NCBI GenBank assembly: GCA_964036665.1
Contig: OZ038532.1
Span: forward strand, 5,394,001-5,458,000
Length of the DNA stretch: 64,000 nucleotides
DNA from: Gordius sp. MW1
Taxonomy: Eukaryota; Nematomorpha; Gordioida; Gordea; Gordiidae
Direction: 5' to 3'
Part shown: one piece after another, positions 10,811-22,254 of the stretch
Layout of the letters: every line of letters begins with the position of its first letter
Position numbering within the stretch: position 1 is the first letter of the stretch
The notes under the pieces: generated by a model
The model's database searches: none
Seen by the model: the letters and a program-made list of their open reading frames with translations, nothing else
What the model was told of the DNA's origin: nothing
Program-made: the position numbers and the translations under genes

Positions 10811-12360
10811 TACACTTTACTTTATATATATAGATTAGGATCAAAATTAAAGATCAAAAGTTCCTTTGGAAAAATCATTTGACTTTTAAATAATATAGGT
10901 AATTAGATTTTGTCCGGGATAATAAAACATTGCTATATACTTGTTTTATTTAATATGCCATTAATTTAATGATTATTTTTTTAATAGTGGTTAAAAACAT
11001 TTGAGATTTTAAAATTTCGGCCTAACAAGCAAATTTAATATTTCGGGCAGCTCTAATGTTTCGGGCGGGCCTGGGCGGACACCTAGAGGGTTTGGGCGGG
11101 CAATGAGGTTAACAAATTGAATCATACCGGGTTCGGGCATAAAATTGCAAACAAATCTGACCTCTGGTCACCATATTGTTTAATGGTTAAAAAGTTTATT
11201 TTCACGAAAACAAAGTTACATATATAAGCGTTATACAAAAAAATACATATTGGTTAAATACAAAGATCTATATCAATCTCTTCTAAAATAGGCCATGAGT
11301 CGTTAATGGATTTAATATAAGTAGTATCGTACAACAGCCCAAGTTGTTGCCTAGGTAAAAAGAACGCGGAAATTTTAGATTTGGGTGAGCATTTCCCGAT
11401 TTCTTTTCAAAATTTACATTGCATGTTTACCGAAGGAACCAGAGCACGAGGCAACAACAGAGGTAAAAATATTGGATGCCAAAAGGGCAAATTTTTTTGT
11501 AGTTTAGGCTCTTCTGCGGTGGCGATAGTGTCCTAATTAAAATGAAAAGAAGCAAATAAGTCAATGCAATTAAAATCTAATTTAAGGGATAGGCTAGAGA
11601 GAAATCTGACGACTCAAAGTTTCACGTGATTTTAGCCTTTTAAAGGGCAGCCTGAATTAATAAATTGGATTGTGCCTAACATATTTAAATTTGTTTGCAA
11701 GTCAATGTAGAGGGTGCCTGGCATATTAGTCAACGCAAAAGAACTCTTTGGTGTAATTGATTCTTAACCTTAAAGCTATGGAAATGAAGCTCAAAGTCGT
11801 CAAGCAGTATTGCCAAATGTTTTCTGGGATAGGCTTCAAGCCACTCGTGACCAGGCCATCAAGGTGAGGGACCTAAGGTTGTAATGCTGGCTATCATCGT
11901 TGATCAATAAAGGGTAAACAACGAAGCGCGATACTAGTCCAGAATCCTAATCCTTCTATCTAGTACTTTGAGGTTGAATGGACTCGGGTGTGACATTCAA
12001 ATTCCTAAGCTCCAAGGCTTGACTTATCAGAGGGTCGGAGTCATGTGTTCTCAATTTAAAAATTAAATTTTCGGCCGATTTAAAGAGGATATAAAAGCAG
12101 CTAATAAATGTAAGATAAATTTTAGATTCGTTTCTTATTCAAAAGCGAATAATTGCCCTAAATGCCTAACAGACGCCTTTAATTCCGAAGCCGAGTTGAT
12201 GAGGGCAGAGCTTTGCAGAAAAAAAGGGTTTTATTAGTTTGCAGAGTATTTTATCTAAAATTTGGCGCAAAAGACATTTAATGGCAATGGGCCTGAGAGC
12301 CGTCTTTTTGATGGCGATAAATTTTGCACTCAATAAAATAGGGATTATTTCATTAGATGA
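10811..12360. other. Intergenic sequence before JHAMT-like copy 2
   Basis: Around 10985-11165 there is a GGGC-rich relic (cgggcgggcctgggcgga), likely from the same hAT family as 52531-53797. The remainder has no convincing coding or RNA signal. Confidence 0.3.
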
Positions 12361-12361
12361 G

Positions 12362-13262
12362 CAGTCTAGTCTATTAATTTATTTTGGCTTTTATCAAAGC
12401 CTTGTCCAAAATGCAATCTTTTATGCGTCCTAATAATTATAACCTCGAGTGGTATAGGCAAGGGGCTTCCCACATCCTGCACGCCTTTGCTAATAAAATG
12501 TCTTTTAATACGATTTATGATGTTAAGCTAACGAATGCATTAACAGGCATTTAAAGGTGTCCTTGAGGACTAAGATCCTTACTATCCTGATGATATGAAA
12601 GGGGAAAATCTATTTAAAAACATAGTAATAGGAAGTTTTTAAAAATTTAATAAATGAATTCTCAAGCTGAATTTTATGATCAGAACTGCCTATACTAAAC
12701 TAAAACGTTCACCTCATTGATCTCGTTAAACCATGTCAAATCAGGTCAACGTGTTCTAGACATAGGATGTGAGTCGGGCCGTTCGACCTACGATCTTCAC
12801 ACAAGCCTATTCGGTCAATACAATTTAAAAGGTGAAACTTTGGGCTTGGACATATTGCATGAAATGATTAAAAAGGCAAAGCAAAGCTATAAAATAGACG
12901 AAAATATAAATTTTGTTCAAGCCGATATAAGTGATTTTGGCACGATCGACCTTAGTAGAAACCTTTTAATTCATGCCCAGAGAATTTGACCACATAGTGA
13001 TGGCGTTTTGCTTACACTGGGTCGACGATCAAAAACATGCCTTATTTAATATACGTCACTTGATAAAAAATACCCCCGGTTCAAGTCTTCATATGTTTTT
13101 GTATGCGGATATTGTTAAATTATATGATTATGCCATCACAAAAGTTTTGGCTAACTGGACTACTTATCTTAAAGACCTAAGCGTCTCCAAAATAAATTAC
13201 TTGTTCCTTCTAAAAGAGCTTGGAGTATAACACAAAATCCGATTAAAACTTATTGCAAAATG
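12362..13262 (+). pseudogene. JHAMT-like methyltransferase pseudogene (copy 2)
   Basis: Homology to the intact copy starts in the upstream flank (aggggcttcccac at about 12460, also at about 18310) and continues through the coding part from the ATG at 12654. Motif I is still visible (DIGCESGRSTYD), as is the conserved FCLHWVDDQ. Lesions against copy 3: TAA at 12696-12698 where copy 3 has CAA, a 4-nt deletion soon after, a 5-nt deletion near 12975 that shifts frame, and an in-frame 6-nt deletion near 13155. Homology stops at about 13262, where a MITE-like relic begins, so the C-terminal 100 residues are missing. It cannot encode a functional enzyme. Confidence 0.85.
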
Positions 13263-13410
13263 ATGGTGGACGAGCGTGATATTGGTCCATTAAACGTCTA
13301 TAACTTAAAAAGTATTGGCCCAAAATGACTAGAAATGTCACAAAATATTCTAATCTCAAATGGTGGGTCGAAAATTGTTTTTTTTGACGATTCGACAAGG
13401 AATGGCCCAT
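13263..13410. mobile_element. MITE relic that truncates JHAMT-like copy 2
   Basis: The sequence cgtgatattggtcc, then aacttaaaaagtattggc, then ggaatggccca is shared with relics in introns of the lingerer gene (about 44620-44790 and 46150-46335). All are degraded members of one DNA-transposon family. Homology to the methyltransferase ends exactly at this relic. Confidence 0.5.
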
Positions 13411-13772
13411 ATAATAATGAATCATAATTTTACTAATGGTGTTCCGACTAGAGGGTTGTGTTTTTAAGCAGAATTGAAACCCACTCACAGGAATGAATTT
13501 TTATAAATTTGTGAATTTTCATCACAAAATTTTTTTGATTAAATAATAGACTTTTTTGTAAATTTTATTCATAAACTAAACTGTTATTTTCACTTTGATA
13601 TCATTATAGAGGAATCTTTAATGTGCCCTTCATTACGACATGCTACTTGATAAAACGATTCAAAATTGCCTTTTGGTTTGACCCACCAATTGATGCAGAA
13701 CCTATCCCAGAACTATTGTCTCATGATAATTTTTTGGCTCCCTTTACCCATAGAACTTTAGATTCTGATTGT
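13411..13772. other. Unassigned sequence before a hAT-like element
   Basis: A 69-aa open frame at 13623-13832 includes FDPPIDAEPIPELLSHDNF, which looks compositionally protein-like, but I do not recognise it and it runs into a transposon end. It may be an orphan exon or chance. Confidence 0.2.
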
Positions 13773-14744
13773 CAGGCGCGTAGCCAAGGGGGCAGAAAGC
13801 GGGAATTTTCTACCCCCTTGACCAAAATTTGAAATTTTTTTTGATTAATAATTAGATTAAATGGGTAAAAATATTATAGTTTATTTGCATAAATGATTTT
13901 GAGACACTTATAAAAATCTGGAAACATAATATATACATTCAATTTTTAGAATTTAATTTTCGAAAAGCTTGCACACCCCACCATTATAATTTTCCACTAT
14001 AGATTGTATATTATGAAAAGAGTTTGTATACAAGATTTCCCCCCCCCCCTTAAAATACCAGACCCTGGTATTGCTAGTAAGTGGCTTAGGCTTTTATTTT
14101 ATGTTTATAAAGTATAGTTATAGTAATTGATTTCTTATATATATTAATTGTTTTAAATATTGTGATTACATTGTTAATTTTAAACATAAATAAGCAATGA
14201 GCATTGACTGCTAATATTTATGTTATCTCTCCTGTATATATACAAATTTAAATTTAACCAACTATAATAATTTCCAGAGGATTTGAATTTGTCCAATGAT
14301 AAATATGCAATTGTAACACTAACACCTATTGTTTTAAACAATAATATTGATGAAAATGTCTCACCTATTCTAAAGTCAAATGGTCAAATTTTGTCTTTTT
14401 TAGTTTATTAAGAGTTAATTAGAATTTGTCAAATGTTAATTGAAATAATTTAATGTTGAATTTACAATCATCATCAAACCAGCAGCCGTATGACATATCT
14501 TTGTATATTAACACCATACAACATTTTAGATTAATTGGTTTGGCGCTTTTAACGATTCATCGGGATTAGCCCCAACTCCTGATGAAATTCTTGTTGTCTT
14601 ATTTTTTGGCAAAAGAAAATTAAAAATTGTTTTATAGCGACTATTTTTATACACCGCTTTTGTATTTATATTATTAAAATAAAAATATTTTTAAAAAAAC
14701 TGGAAATTTTCTACCCCCTTGAGAAATTCCTGGCTACGCGCCTG
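13773..14744. mobile_element. hAT-like element with CAGGCGCGTAGCC ends
   Basis: The termini are inverted repeats: CAGGCGCGTAGCCAAGGGGG at the left and GGCTACGCGCCTG at the right, each followed inward by a ttttctacccccttga motif. The length is about 972 bp and no transposase frame is present. The flanking octamers (CTGATTGT and CATTTTGT) match at only 5 of 8 positions, so the target duplication is degraded or the call of superfamily is wrong. Related ends occur at 27508-27652. Confidence 0.6.
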
Positions 14745-15124
14745 CATTTTGTCAACATCTAAGATGGAACCTACGTTATTTCTTTTAACGATTAACACAT
14801 TCTTATATTATTATTTTATAATTTTAGGTTATTTTTTATCTCTTTATCAAGTTGGTAAAATTTTAATGTATTTTGCATTTAAAAATGCGTTAATATTGTT
14901 ATCAAATTTAAAATAAAGATTTTGCATAAAAAAATATAATTTTTATAGCGGATTTTAAATAATTGAAACGGCATAAAATTCAAAGAGTTGATTCTAAAAT
15001 TGGTTATAAGTATCGACTTAAATGATACATAATAAAAGTTTTTACAATTTTTATTTAGGTTCTTATTCTTACACTTTTTTAGGTATAATTTTTTTACTTA
15101 TAAATTTATCATCCGATATTATAG

Positions 15125-17277
15125 GGCGATTTCATGTTCTTGACCAATTGCACGTATACGGGCACTTGGTTGATGCTGATTATTAAGAAACAAATTATTT
15201 CAACAACGCTTTATACCAAATTTTTGAAAACCCAAAAGTAAGTAACACATCTCTCAAGGAAATTTTTTTAATCATTCATTTAAGAAAACGCTTTAAATAA
15301 AACATTAATTAATCGAAGTTAAGCTTTAACACATTCCATATATTATATTTTTGATTCTAATCCACATTTTAAAAGAAGTTATCAAAGATACGTGTAGTGT
15401 TGTCATATAGCGCGTCTGATATAACCTGCGCCGTTTAATGGAGGAAACACACTTAGTACCATCACCATGATAACATACGTGATCGATTTTTTGGTCTGTT
15501 ATTCATAAAAATAGACTTAAGGTTTTTTGGTCAAACATTTGGTCTATTTATGTGTAGTCGACTATAACCAAAGGTCGACCAAACAAAACACTAATAGCTA
15601 GCTTTAAGGCTGCACAGATATTGGTATCGGTATCGGTACCGATATCACGATTTTAACGATATCGGTACCGATACCGATATTAATCGTACCGATACCGATA
15701 CTTGAAACTTTTTTTACAAATATTATATTTGTTAGAGCTGTATATCTATATACCTTTTAAATTAAATTTTACTTAATTGCTCTTAAATCTTGGTGATATT
15801 GATAGTCCACATAGAAAATCTCTTCTACCTGAGACTATCGAAAAATTACTATTTATGAAAAAAAATTTGGAATATTTTAAATAAAGCATTATAAATATTA
15901 ACAAGTCTAATTTTTATAAGATGTAAAATATCGGCATCGGTATATTTATTTAAATATCGGTAGTATCGGTATCGGTTAAAAATTTGATAGCGGTGCAGCC
16001 CTAGCTAGCTTGTCAAGAGACCAGTTTAAATTTCTTAAAGATAATAATAGCAATTAATACGTGATTCAATGCTTGTCTTTGCCATTATTTTTTGTGGCAC
16101 AATAAAGGTTTATATTTTATTTTTTGGCTGAACTTAGGAATGGGAAGAAGCTTATATCCAACCAGAATGGAAAAAGAAATTGGATCCGGAATATAAATTC
16201 AAGAAGTAAATTCTCATCAAAAACTATAACGATTATAATTAAAAATAGCTAATTTTTTATAATTTATTTTAAATCATGGAAGTTTATGTAATGATCTTGT
16301 TGTGTATAGCCGTGCCCGGACGTTGATTGGTTTCCCATGGTAACAGATCGTTTTTATGATGAATTAGTGGCAAAATGGATCATCTCGATGAATGGTCGGG
16401 GGGCAAACACGAAGTAATTTGGCCCTTTTTTATGAATAACATTCAAAAGCTAGCCTTTTTTATGTATGCAACTAAATATCATGATTGAACAACGAAAAGT
16501 TAAATATAAACATATTTTTTAATAAAAATTTACCTTGATTTTATCATACCAACCCTAATTGTCTAGTGTGTTTAATAATGATTATATTTCCATCGTTTAT
16601 TGATGAAATGCGCGCCTAGCGATCGTTAGTTGGGGGGCGGGCGCAATCTGAAAAGGGTTACTTTATTTGGAAAATCAAATTACGTTAACAAATTTTTAAA
16701 ACGTGTTTTTATTTTGATTTAAAGGATGAAGGGACTTAATAAAATTCTTTAATATCTAAAAGATTGGCGCTTTAATTGAAATTGTTTTATTTTGAACCAT
16801 TTAATTTGATCACAGTCAAGAAAATGAGACAGCTCGGAAAAAAATACTTCGGCTTGTTTATTTTAATGTCATAAATTTTCATTTAGCGATACGATAAAAG
16901 TCTTTTTAATTTAAAGAAAGTTTTGTGATCACAAAGATGTAAATCACATCGTCAACAGTGTCGTTAGGCCTGGAAATTTTTAAAAGAAGCTAGTGACCAC
17001 TTAATGTGACAAACAGCTAATAAGATTTTTTATTTTAACGCTTACTATTAATATTGTTTAAAAAAATGGACATGATAATATTTTTGTATATGCCTTATGA
17101 GTAGATGATATTTGACAATTCATGCAGGAGCAAAGATTAGCTGGTGGCTACGAAAACGTGCCGACCGACGATACCCACATGAAACAGGCTGGCTTGGAGA
17201 GACATTGGCTACACATCCTCAAAACATATACGTAACGCCTATACAAGTCAAAGTGTACCCCGGATACCACCACGACG
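15125..17277 (+). pseudogene. Plod: Procollagen-lysine 2-oxoglutarate 5-dioxygenase (lysyl hydroxylase), broken
   Basis: PLOD enzymes hydroxylate collagen lysines in the ER. Four exon-like pieces match the middle of the family in order: 15125-15237 (FMFLTN, then HVYGHLVDAD and LYQIFENPK), 16138-16205 (EWEEAYIQPEWKKKL), 16310-16413 (PCPDVDWFPMVTDRFYDEL, then EWSGGKHE) and 17127-17277 ([18 protein letters not shown], then [13 protein letters not shown]). AG/GT splice sites frame most of them. Lesions: one base missing near 15149, TAA at 15184-15186 where Tyr or similar is expected, one A missing near 16373, two extra bases near 17225, and a phase mismatch between the second and third pieces. 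The catalytic Fe-binding C-terminal exons and the N-terminal exons are not found. The first intron carries a hAT MITE. Either this is a dying or partial duplicate, or the assembly has indel errors here. Confidence 0.85.
15605..16003. mobile_element. hAT MITE in a PLOD intron
   Basis: A 399-bp element lies between perfect 8-bp duplications GCTAGCTT (15597-15604 and 16004-16011). The ends TAAGGCTGCACAGATATTGG and GCGGTGCAGCCCTA are imperfect inverted repeats. Subterminal CGATACCGATATC repeats place it in the same family as the copies at 36228-36910 and 43169-43832. It lies within the intron between the first two PLOD exons. Confidence 0.9.
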
Positions 17278-17715
17278 TAAGATTGCACTTTATAATACTT
17301 TTTTATATAAATTGTCATACAGTACTATTTTGTCTTGCCTTATCTTGTCTTGTCCAACTTGTAGGTTTATAATGTAAACAATTATGGCAGGAGGGAGTGC
17401 CTAATAACAAATTTCATAAAGGACTTAATGACCGTAGGTTCGCATGTTTTAAGTCCAACCGTGTCGAGTATACCTAAAGGCCAGCATAATATTAAATGCA
17501 TTTATTGTTTTTGATGAAAGAGCTTCGTTTATCCCATATTAAAGCCTACGGTCGCATTTATCATACGCGAAAATACCATATTTAGTAGAATGGACCAATT
17601 TAGTTTTTATTAAAGAAGCTTAAGATGTGATTTACATTGTAAACTAATTTTATTATGCTTGCTAATTAACCGGCTTCCTTTTTTTGTAAAAGGACTTTTC
17701 AAAAAATAGTGTCCG

Positions 17716-17945
17716 GTTTAAAGTCACAACTTGAAGAATATTTATATGAAGTTATAGGCCTTTCAATTTTTTCTTATGACAACTCTTTTTTCCCAAATAC
17801 CCGCATTTACTCCAGCTTCGCTTTGTTTAAAGTCACAACTTAAAGAATATTTATATGGAAATATATGCCTTTCAATTTTTTCTTATGGCAACTCTTTTAA
17901 GAAGTTTTTCCCAGTATACCCGCATTCACTCCAGCTTCGCTTTCG
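17716..17945. repeat. Two-copy tandem duplication, about 110-bp unit
   Basis: The sequence from aaagtcacaacttgaag through tactccagcttcgcttt is followed immediately by a second copy with a small insertion. The 96-aa open frame across it (17776-18066) is low in information and shows no family signal, so I do not call a gene. Confidence 0.6.
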
Positions 17946-18224
17946 CATATACCTTTTCAAGTTCAAATCGATTTTATGTTTTCATGTAAGCTTATTGATT
18001 CTTGATACGATTTGTCAGGTAAATTTCCATGCGTCCTTCCAAATGGTCATACCACCTCATTCCTAAGACCAACTTTATATTGTTCCTATATCATTTTTTA
18101 ATGCCTATATATAAAAATACTCTATCATAATAAAGAATTTTAACCTAAAAAAACTAGGAGCCAACTCCCGAAATCTAAAAAAACCTTGGGGAAATACAAT
18201 TAAAGTTATGACTGATCCAATTAA

Positions 18225-18513
18225 TTTATTTTTGGCTTTAATTAAAGCCTTGTTCAAAATGTAATCTTCATTGTGTCATAATATTTATGACCTTTAGTGG
18301 CATAAGCAAGGGGCTTCCCACGCCCTGTAAGCCTTTGGCAATAAAATGTTTTTAAATACCATCTTTTGTAGTTAAGCTTACGGATGCATCAACAAACATT
18401 CAAAGGTGTCCTTGAAGTGGCCTATTATGACTAAGGTCCGTAATATCCTGATGTTATGAAAGGCTAAAATCTTTTGATAAACATATTAATAGTACATTTT
18501 TAAATTTCGATTT
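18225..18513 (+). promoter_or_regulatory. Conserved upstream flank of JHAMT-like copy 3
   Basis: About 290 bp upstream of the intact gene are homologous to 12362-12653 upstream of the pseudogene copy. The shared region includes the motif aggggcttcccac and ggtgtccttga. The region is part of the duplicated unit and must contain any proximal promoter. No clear TATA box can be assigned in this AT-rich sequence. Confidence 0.4.
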
Positions 18514-19410
18514 ATGAATTCTGAACCAGAATTTTATGACAAAAATTGTCAATTTCAAACCAAAACGTTTCAACACCTAATTGATCTCGCTAAACCAAAT
18601 ATTAAATCAGGCCAACATATTCTAGACATAGGATGTGGGGCGGGCCGTTCGACCTACGATCTTCACACAAGCATATTCGGTCAATACAATTCAAAGGGTG
18701 AAACTTTGGGCTTGGACTCGTTGCCTGAAATGATTGAAAAAGCAAAGCAAAGCTATAAAATAGACGAAAATATAAATTTTGTTCAAGCCGATATAGCTGA
18801 TCCTAGCACACCCAACCTTACTAAATACCTTTTAATCCACGCCAAGAGAAATAAATTTGACCACATAGTGACGGCGTTTTGCTTACACTGGGTCGAAGAT
18901 CAGAAACGTGCCTTATTTAATATACGTCACTTGATGAAAAGTATACCTGGTTCAAGTCTTCATATGTTTTTGTACGCGGATATTGTTAAGTTTTATGATT
19001 ATGCCATCACAAAAGTTTTGGCTAACCCAACTTGGACTACTTATCTTGAAGACCTTAAGCGTCTCCAAAATAAATTACTTATTCCTTCTAAAAGAGCTTG
19101 GAGCATAACACAAAATCCGATTCAAACTTATTGCAAAATTATGGTGAATGCCGGCTTTGAAGAAAACAAAATAAATGCTAGTAAAGTTACTAATTCCTTC
19201 CTAAAATATAGATACGGTTCGATGGAAGAAATGCAAAAATTTTTTCAGGCTTGCTTCCCGAATTGTTTGCAAAGTTTGAATGGCTTAGATACCTTAAAAG
19301 AACAACTTTTCTGCGAGATAACTCATTACATTAGTGAGTATAACGAATGGGAAAATGGTGATAAACTTGTTGTCACTATTCCCCTATTTTACATAAATTA
19401 TATTGTTTAA
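18514..19410 (+). CDS. JHAMT-like SAM-dependent methyltransferase (copy 3, intact)
   Basis: A single-exon 298-aa class I methyltransferase resembling arthropod juvenile hormone acid O-methyltransferase, a cytosolic enzyme that methylates a carboxylate using SAM. Visible features: SAM motif I at residues 36-46 (HILDIGCGAGR), the acidic ribose-binding position in LGLD at about 65-68, motif QADIAD at about 91-96, and FCLHWVEDQKRALFNI at about 122-137, which strongly resembles the JHAMT signature. The length fits the family (about 280 aa). The start is supported by a matching ATG in the pseudogene copy. The lack of introns might mean an old retrocopy or genuine intron loss. Two relatives lie at 1-472 and 12654-13262 on the same strand. 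The true substrate cannot be read from sequence; many arthropod JHAMT-like paralogs have unknown substrates. Confidence 0.85.
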   Translation: MNSEPEFYDKNCQFQTKTFQHLIDLAKPNIKSGQHILDIGCGAGRSTYDLHTSIFGQYNSKGETLGLDSLPEMIEKAKQSYKIDENINFVQADIADPSTPNLTKYLLIHAKRNKFDHIVTAFCLHWVEDQKRALFNIRHLMKSIPGSSLHMFLYADIVKFYDYAITKVLANPTWTTYLEDLKRLQNKLLIPSKRAWSITQNPIQTYCKIMVNAGFEENKINASKVTNSFLKYRYGSMEEMQKFFQACFPNCLQSLNGLDTLKEQLFCEITHYISEYNEWENGDKLVVTIPLFYINYIV

Positions 19411-19486
19411 CCATATCCTTTTATGAAAAAAGGTAATCTTAATTATCTTAATTGATTCAATTACAAGTAATTCATTTGATTATCAC

Positions 19487-19492
19487 AATAAA
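19487..19492 (+). terminator. Poly(A) signal of JHAMT-like copy 3
   Basis: AATAAA lies 77 nt after the stop codon, in a flank conserved with copy 1, where the same hexamer sits 68 nt after the stop. Confidence 0.55.
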
Positions 19493-20239
19493 TTGAAATG
19501 AGACACGACAATAAAACACGACATTAGTTTAATTATTAACAGGTCAAAATTAGTATGCAAACTTGTAAATCTTTGCTTAAATTCGAAATAACAAGGATAT
19601 ATGTTTTTACCCTGGAATAGTCTCAATATCAATCGTGGCATCCTTGGTAATTTTAGCAAGGTCACATACTAATAACAAAAATTTCTGTCTTTAGTAGGTT
19701 GACCCGAAAGTAGCAACAATAACTTTTGTTACACCTATGATGTTTATTTAAAAAGTATTTATCGAAATTAAATTTTTAAATTGATTTCAATACACAATTG
19801 TTGCCCAAACCCCCACACAACGTCTGTATCCTCCCGATCTATCGTTATTTTATTCCAAAATTCACGATTTCAATTCATTTTTATGGAAAAACAAACTTAA
19901 GTTATAGAATTATTTTTGCATGCTCTGCAAGAGTAATTTCTGCCTATTCTTTTGATATATATTTATGTCTATGACTATATTTTTATCCTTCCTTTTTTAA
20001 CTTTTAAATTTAATGTCACCCAAAAGTGACATTCGGAAGGGCATTTTTGGCAATAAGTATTTTTAAACTTTGTAAACGATGCCTGTTAAACAACTATACT
20101 ATAAAAAACTATTTTAAGTTTTATTTCCATCTTATAATAAGTTTTGTTCCTCTACCTTAAATTTTAAAGCCACAGGACAAAAATATATTTAGAGAAAAGT
20201 ATTAGATTTGTGCTTAAAATGTGGAGAATTGGAGTGCCC

Positions 20240-20690
20240 TAATTTGGATATAAAAGAAGTGATTATTTTTCCTCCAAGCGAGGAAGGTAACAGAAAGTTG
20301 AGATAAAATAGAAGCCGATTTGGAGCATCTACCTAATCAATGATGTCATGTGTAGAGATTATTTTTTCTTCCGATCTTAAAAGTTCATCCTTCCAAGTAT
20401 GAATTGGCAGGATGATGAAAAATATTTTGTCGCAAGGAAGGTGATAGTACAGACGTCAATAACCCCAAAAGATTATTTTGAGCAACTTTTCTCCTATAAA
20501 ATTGTGACATTTTTTGTTAACATGACAAATTTAATTGCCAGTCACTATAATATTAAAAAGAAGGAGTGTAATTGCTTACTCATAAACAAGATATCTAACT
20601 CCGATAAATCTCAAAATGTTTTGGAACTGCGATCTGATTGCTACAATCAGATGGTCTCATACAATATTTACATTTATGCGATAGTTTGAA
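20240..20690 (+). pseudogene. piggyBac-type transposase N-terminal relic
   Basis: The segment 20240-20290 reads DIKEVIIFPPSEEGN, like the acidic N-terminal lead of piggyBac-derived proteins. The open frame from 20399 reads ITPKDYFEQLFSYKIVTFFV then TNLIASHYN, matching the start of the piggyBac DDE domain (typically ...P.eyFe.ff.d.li..iv..TN.YA). Stops and a frame change separate the two parts. The catalytic region is absent. Domestication is unlikely because the frame is broken. Confidence 0.6.
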
Positions 20691-21039
20691 GTTAGACTTG
20701 ACAGACAAATTTGCCAAAGTGAGGGAGTTTTTCAATCTTTTAAATAACGTTTATTTTGATTTATTTTAAGGTATATGATGTCAAGAGGTAAAATAAGGGG
20801 AAGCTCTAAAATAACCAAAATAAAAATGGGGGTCCAGAAAATTGTTAATAAGTTTTGTAATGTTGATTAGATTTATATCAAAATTTATACCGACCTTTAT
20901 AAACATATGTTTAAAATTTCAAAGGTTTTAAAGGAATACTTTAAAAGTTATAAGATGTTTGAAAATGGGGTAGATTTATACCCTACGAATACTCTCGCGT
21001 TCGAAATTTTGAGGAATACTCTCGAGGGTTAATTATTAA

Positions 21040-21520
21040 TTTATACAAATATTTAAAATGTTAAATGGTATTAACAAGAACAATATATTAATTTAAAAAA
21101 TAAAATTTGCCCTCGCCGGGATTCGAACCCACATCAGAAGAGCATAGGCTTTTGTAGGGGCACAGGGACCCATATCAGTAGAGGCGTAAGCCCTTGTAGG
21201 AAAGGGCATAAGGTAATTATCAATGTTAACCTAATATACCCAATTCAAAAACAAAAAAATAAAATTTTAATTTATTTGGCCAATGGTCATTTTTTCATTG
21301 GTCCGTAGCCAGCGGACGGTCAAAAATTCATATTATCAATGGTATTAACGAGAACAATATATTAATTTAATTTAAAAAAAATAAAAAATAAATTTGTCCT
21401 CTCCTTGGATTGAACACGAACCTCCAGGTCACAAAGCTGGCGCCAATAACTTGAAGGGTAACGGACGGACAACGGACACCAAAAAACGAGCCCATAAATT
21501 GCATAGCAATTAATTGTTAC
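21040..21520. repeat. Repeat pair with a tRNA-like T-arm and a TTTATGGGCTCG-type end
   Basis: Two related units (21055-21130 and 21343-21425) share attaacaagaacaatatatt followed by a sequence that, in the first unit on the minus strand, contains GGTTCGAATCC, the canonical tRNA B box, inside a T-arm (TGGGTTCGAATCCCGGC). No A box or 5' acceptor half is present, so it is not a functional tRNA gene. The block ends with aacgagcccataaattgc, the same terminus as the element at 61668-63205. It may be a SINE-like or chimeric non-autonomous repeat. Confidence 0.5.
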
Positions 21521-21529
21521 TAAGGTTGT

Positions 21530-22254
21530 AATATTTTACCTTTGTATATTTTATATTCAATGATATGTTATTTTAAATAAGAATTTAATATTTTTATTTC
21601 AGCTCAATTCCGAATTGACTGTTTATTTTTCTGTCAACAATTTTTCGAAAGGAGTGAGGTAAAAATTATATTGCCCCTAAAGTTCATACAATAAAATTGG
21701 GAGGTTTATATTTTTTCATAGCCAAGTCTTAATAAAAGGTGATGAAGTGATAAAAAAAACTGAAAAAATTTGAGTCGTGTATTATTTATATATTTCGGTC
21801 AGAGGTTAGTTCGAAAAATATTTAAGGCAGACTGTCCTTTTGTTCTCTTCGGTCTTTTGTATTGTTTATATCTCACAAAACAGGTTTTCAGAATTTATTT
21901 TACATGATAGAAATCAACTTTTTACAATAATGTGTTTAATTAGAAAGCAATTCCACTAAGTATTTTTTTTTACAAATTTGAATATTTTATACATAAAAAG
22001 GATGTTTGTAATATATATGCCTAAATTTTTTAGGGGAAGGAAGAACTAATATTAAAATTTGTTATTTCTTTAATATAATTATTATTTCCTCCACATTCTT
22101 AAGGCAATATATGATATGATAAAATATAGTCCATACTAACCTAAAACATTTGGTATGTATAGCTCCCATGTACAAGTTTAGATCATATATTAACAATGAG
22201 CATTAAATGCATGATTCAAACTAAAAAGATTTACATTTTCTCTCAATCTAATTA
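21530..22254. other. AT-rich intergenic sequence
   Basis: No gene, RNA or repeat signature that I can support is visible here. Confidence 0.3.

Noticed and set aside
17112-17372. 86-aa plus-strand frame as a gene
   Set aside because: Only part of it ([16 protein letters not shown]) is real PLOD sequence after a 2-nt frameshift; the rest is out of frame or intron.
17776-18066. 96-aa plus-strand frame
   Set aside because: It translates a two-copy tandem duplication and has no homology pattern.
21100-21145. Functional tRNA gene
   Set aside because: Only the T-arm and part of the acceptor are present; no A box or anticodon arm in range.
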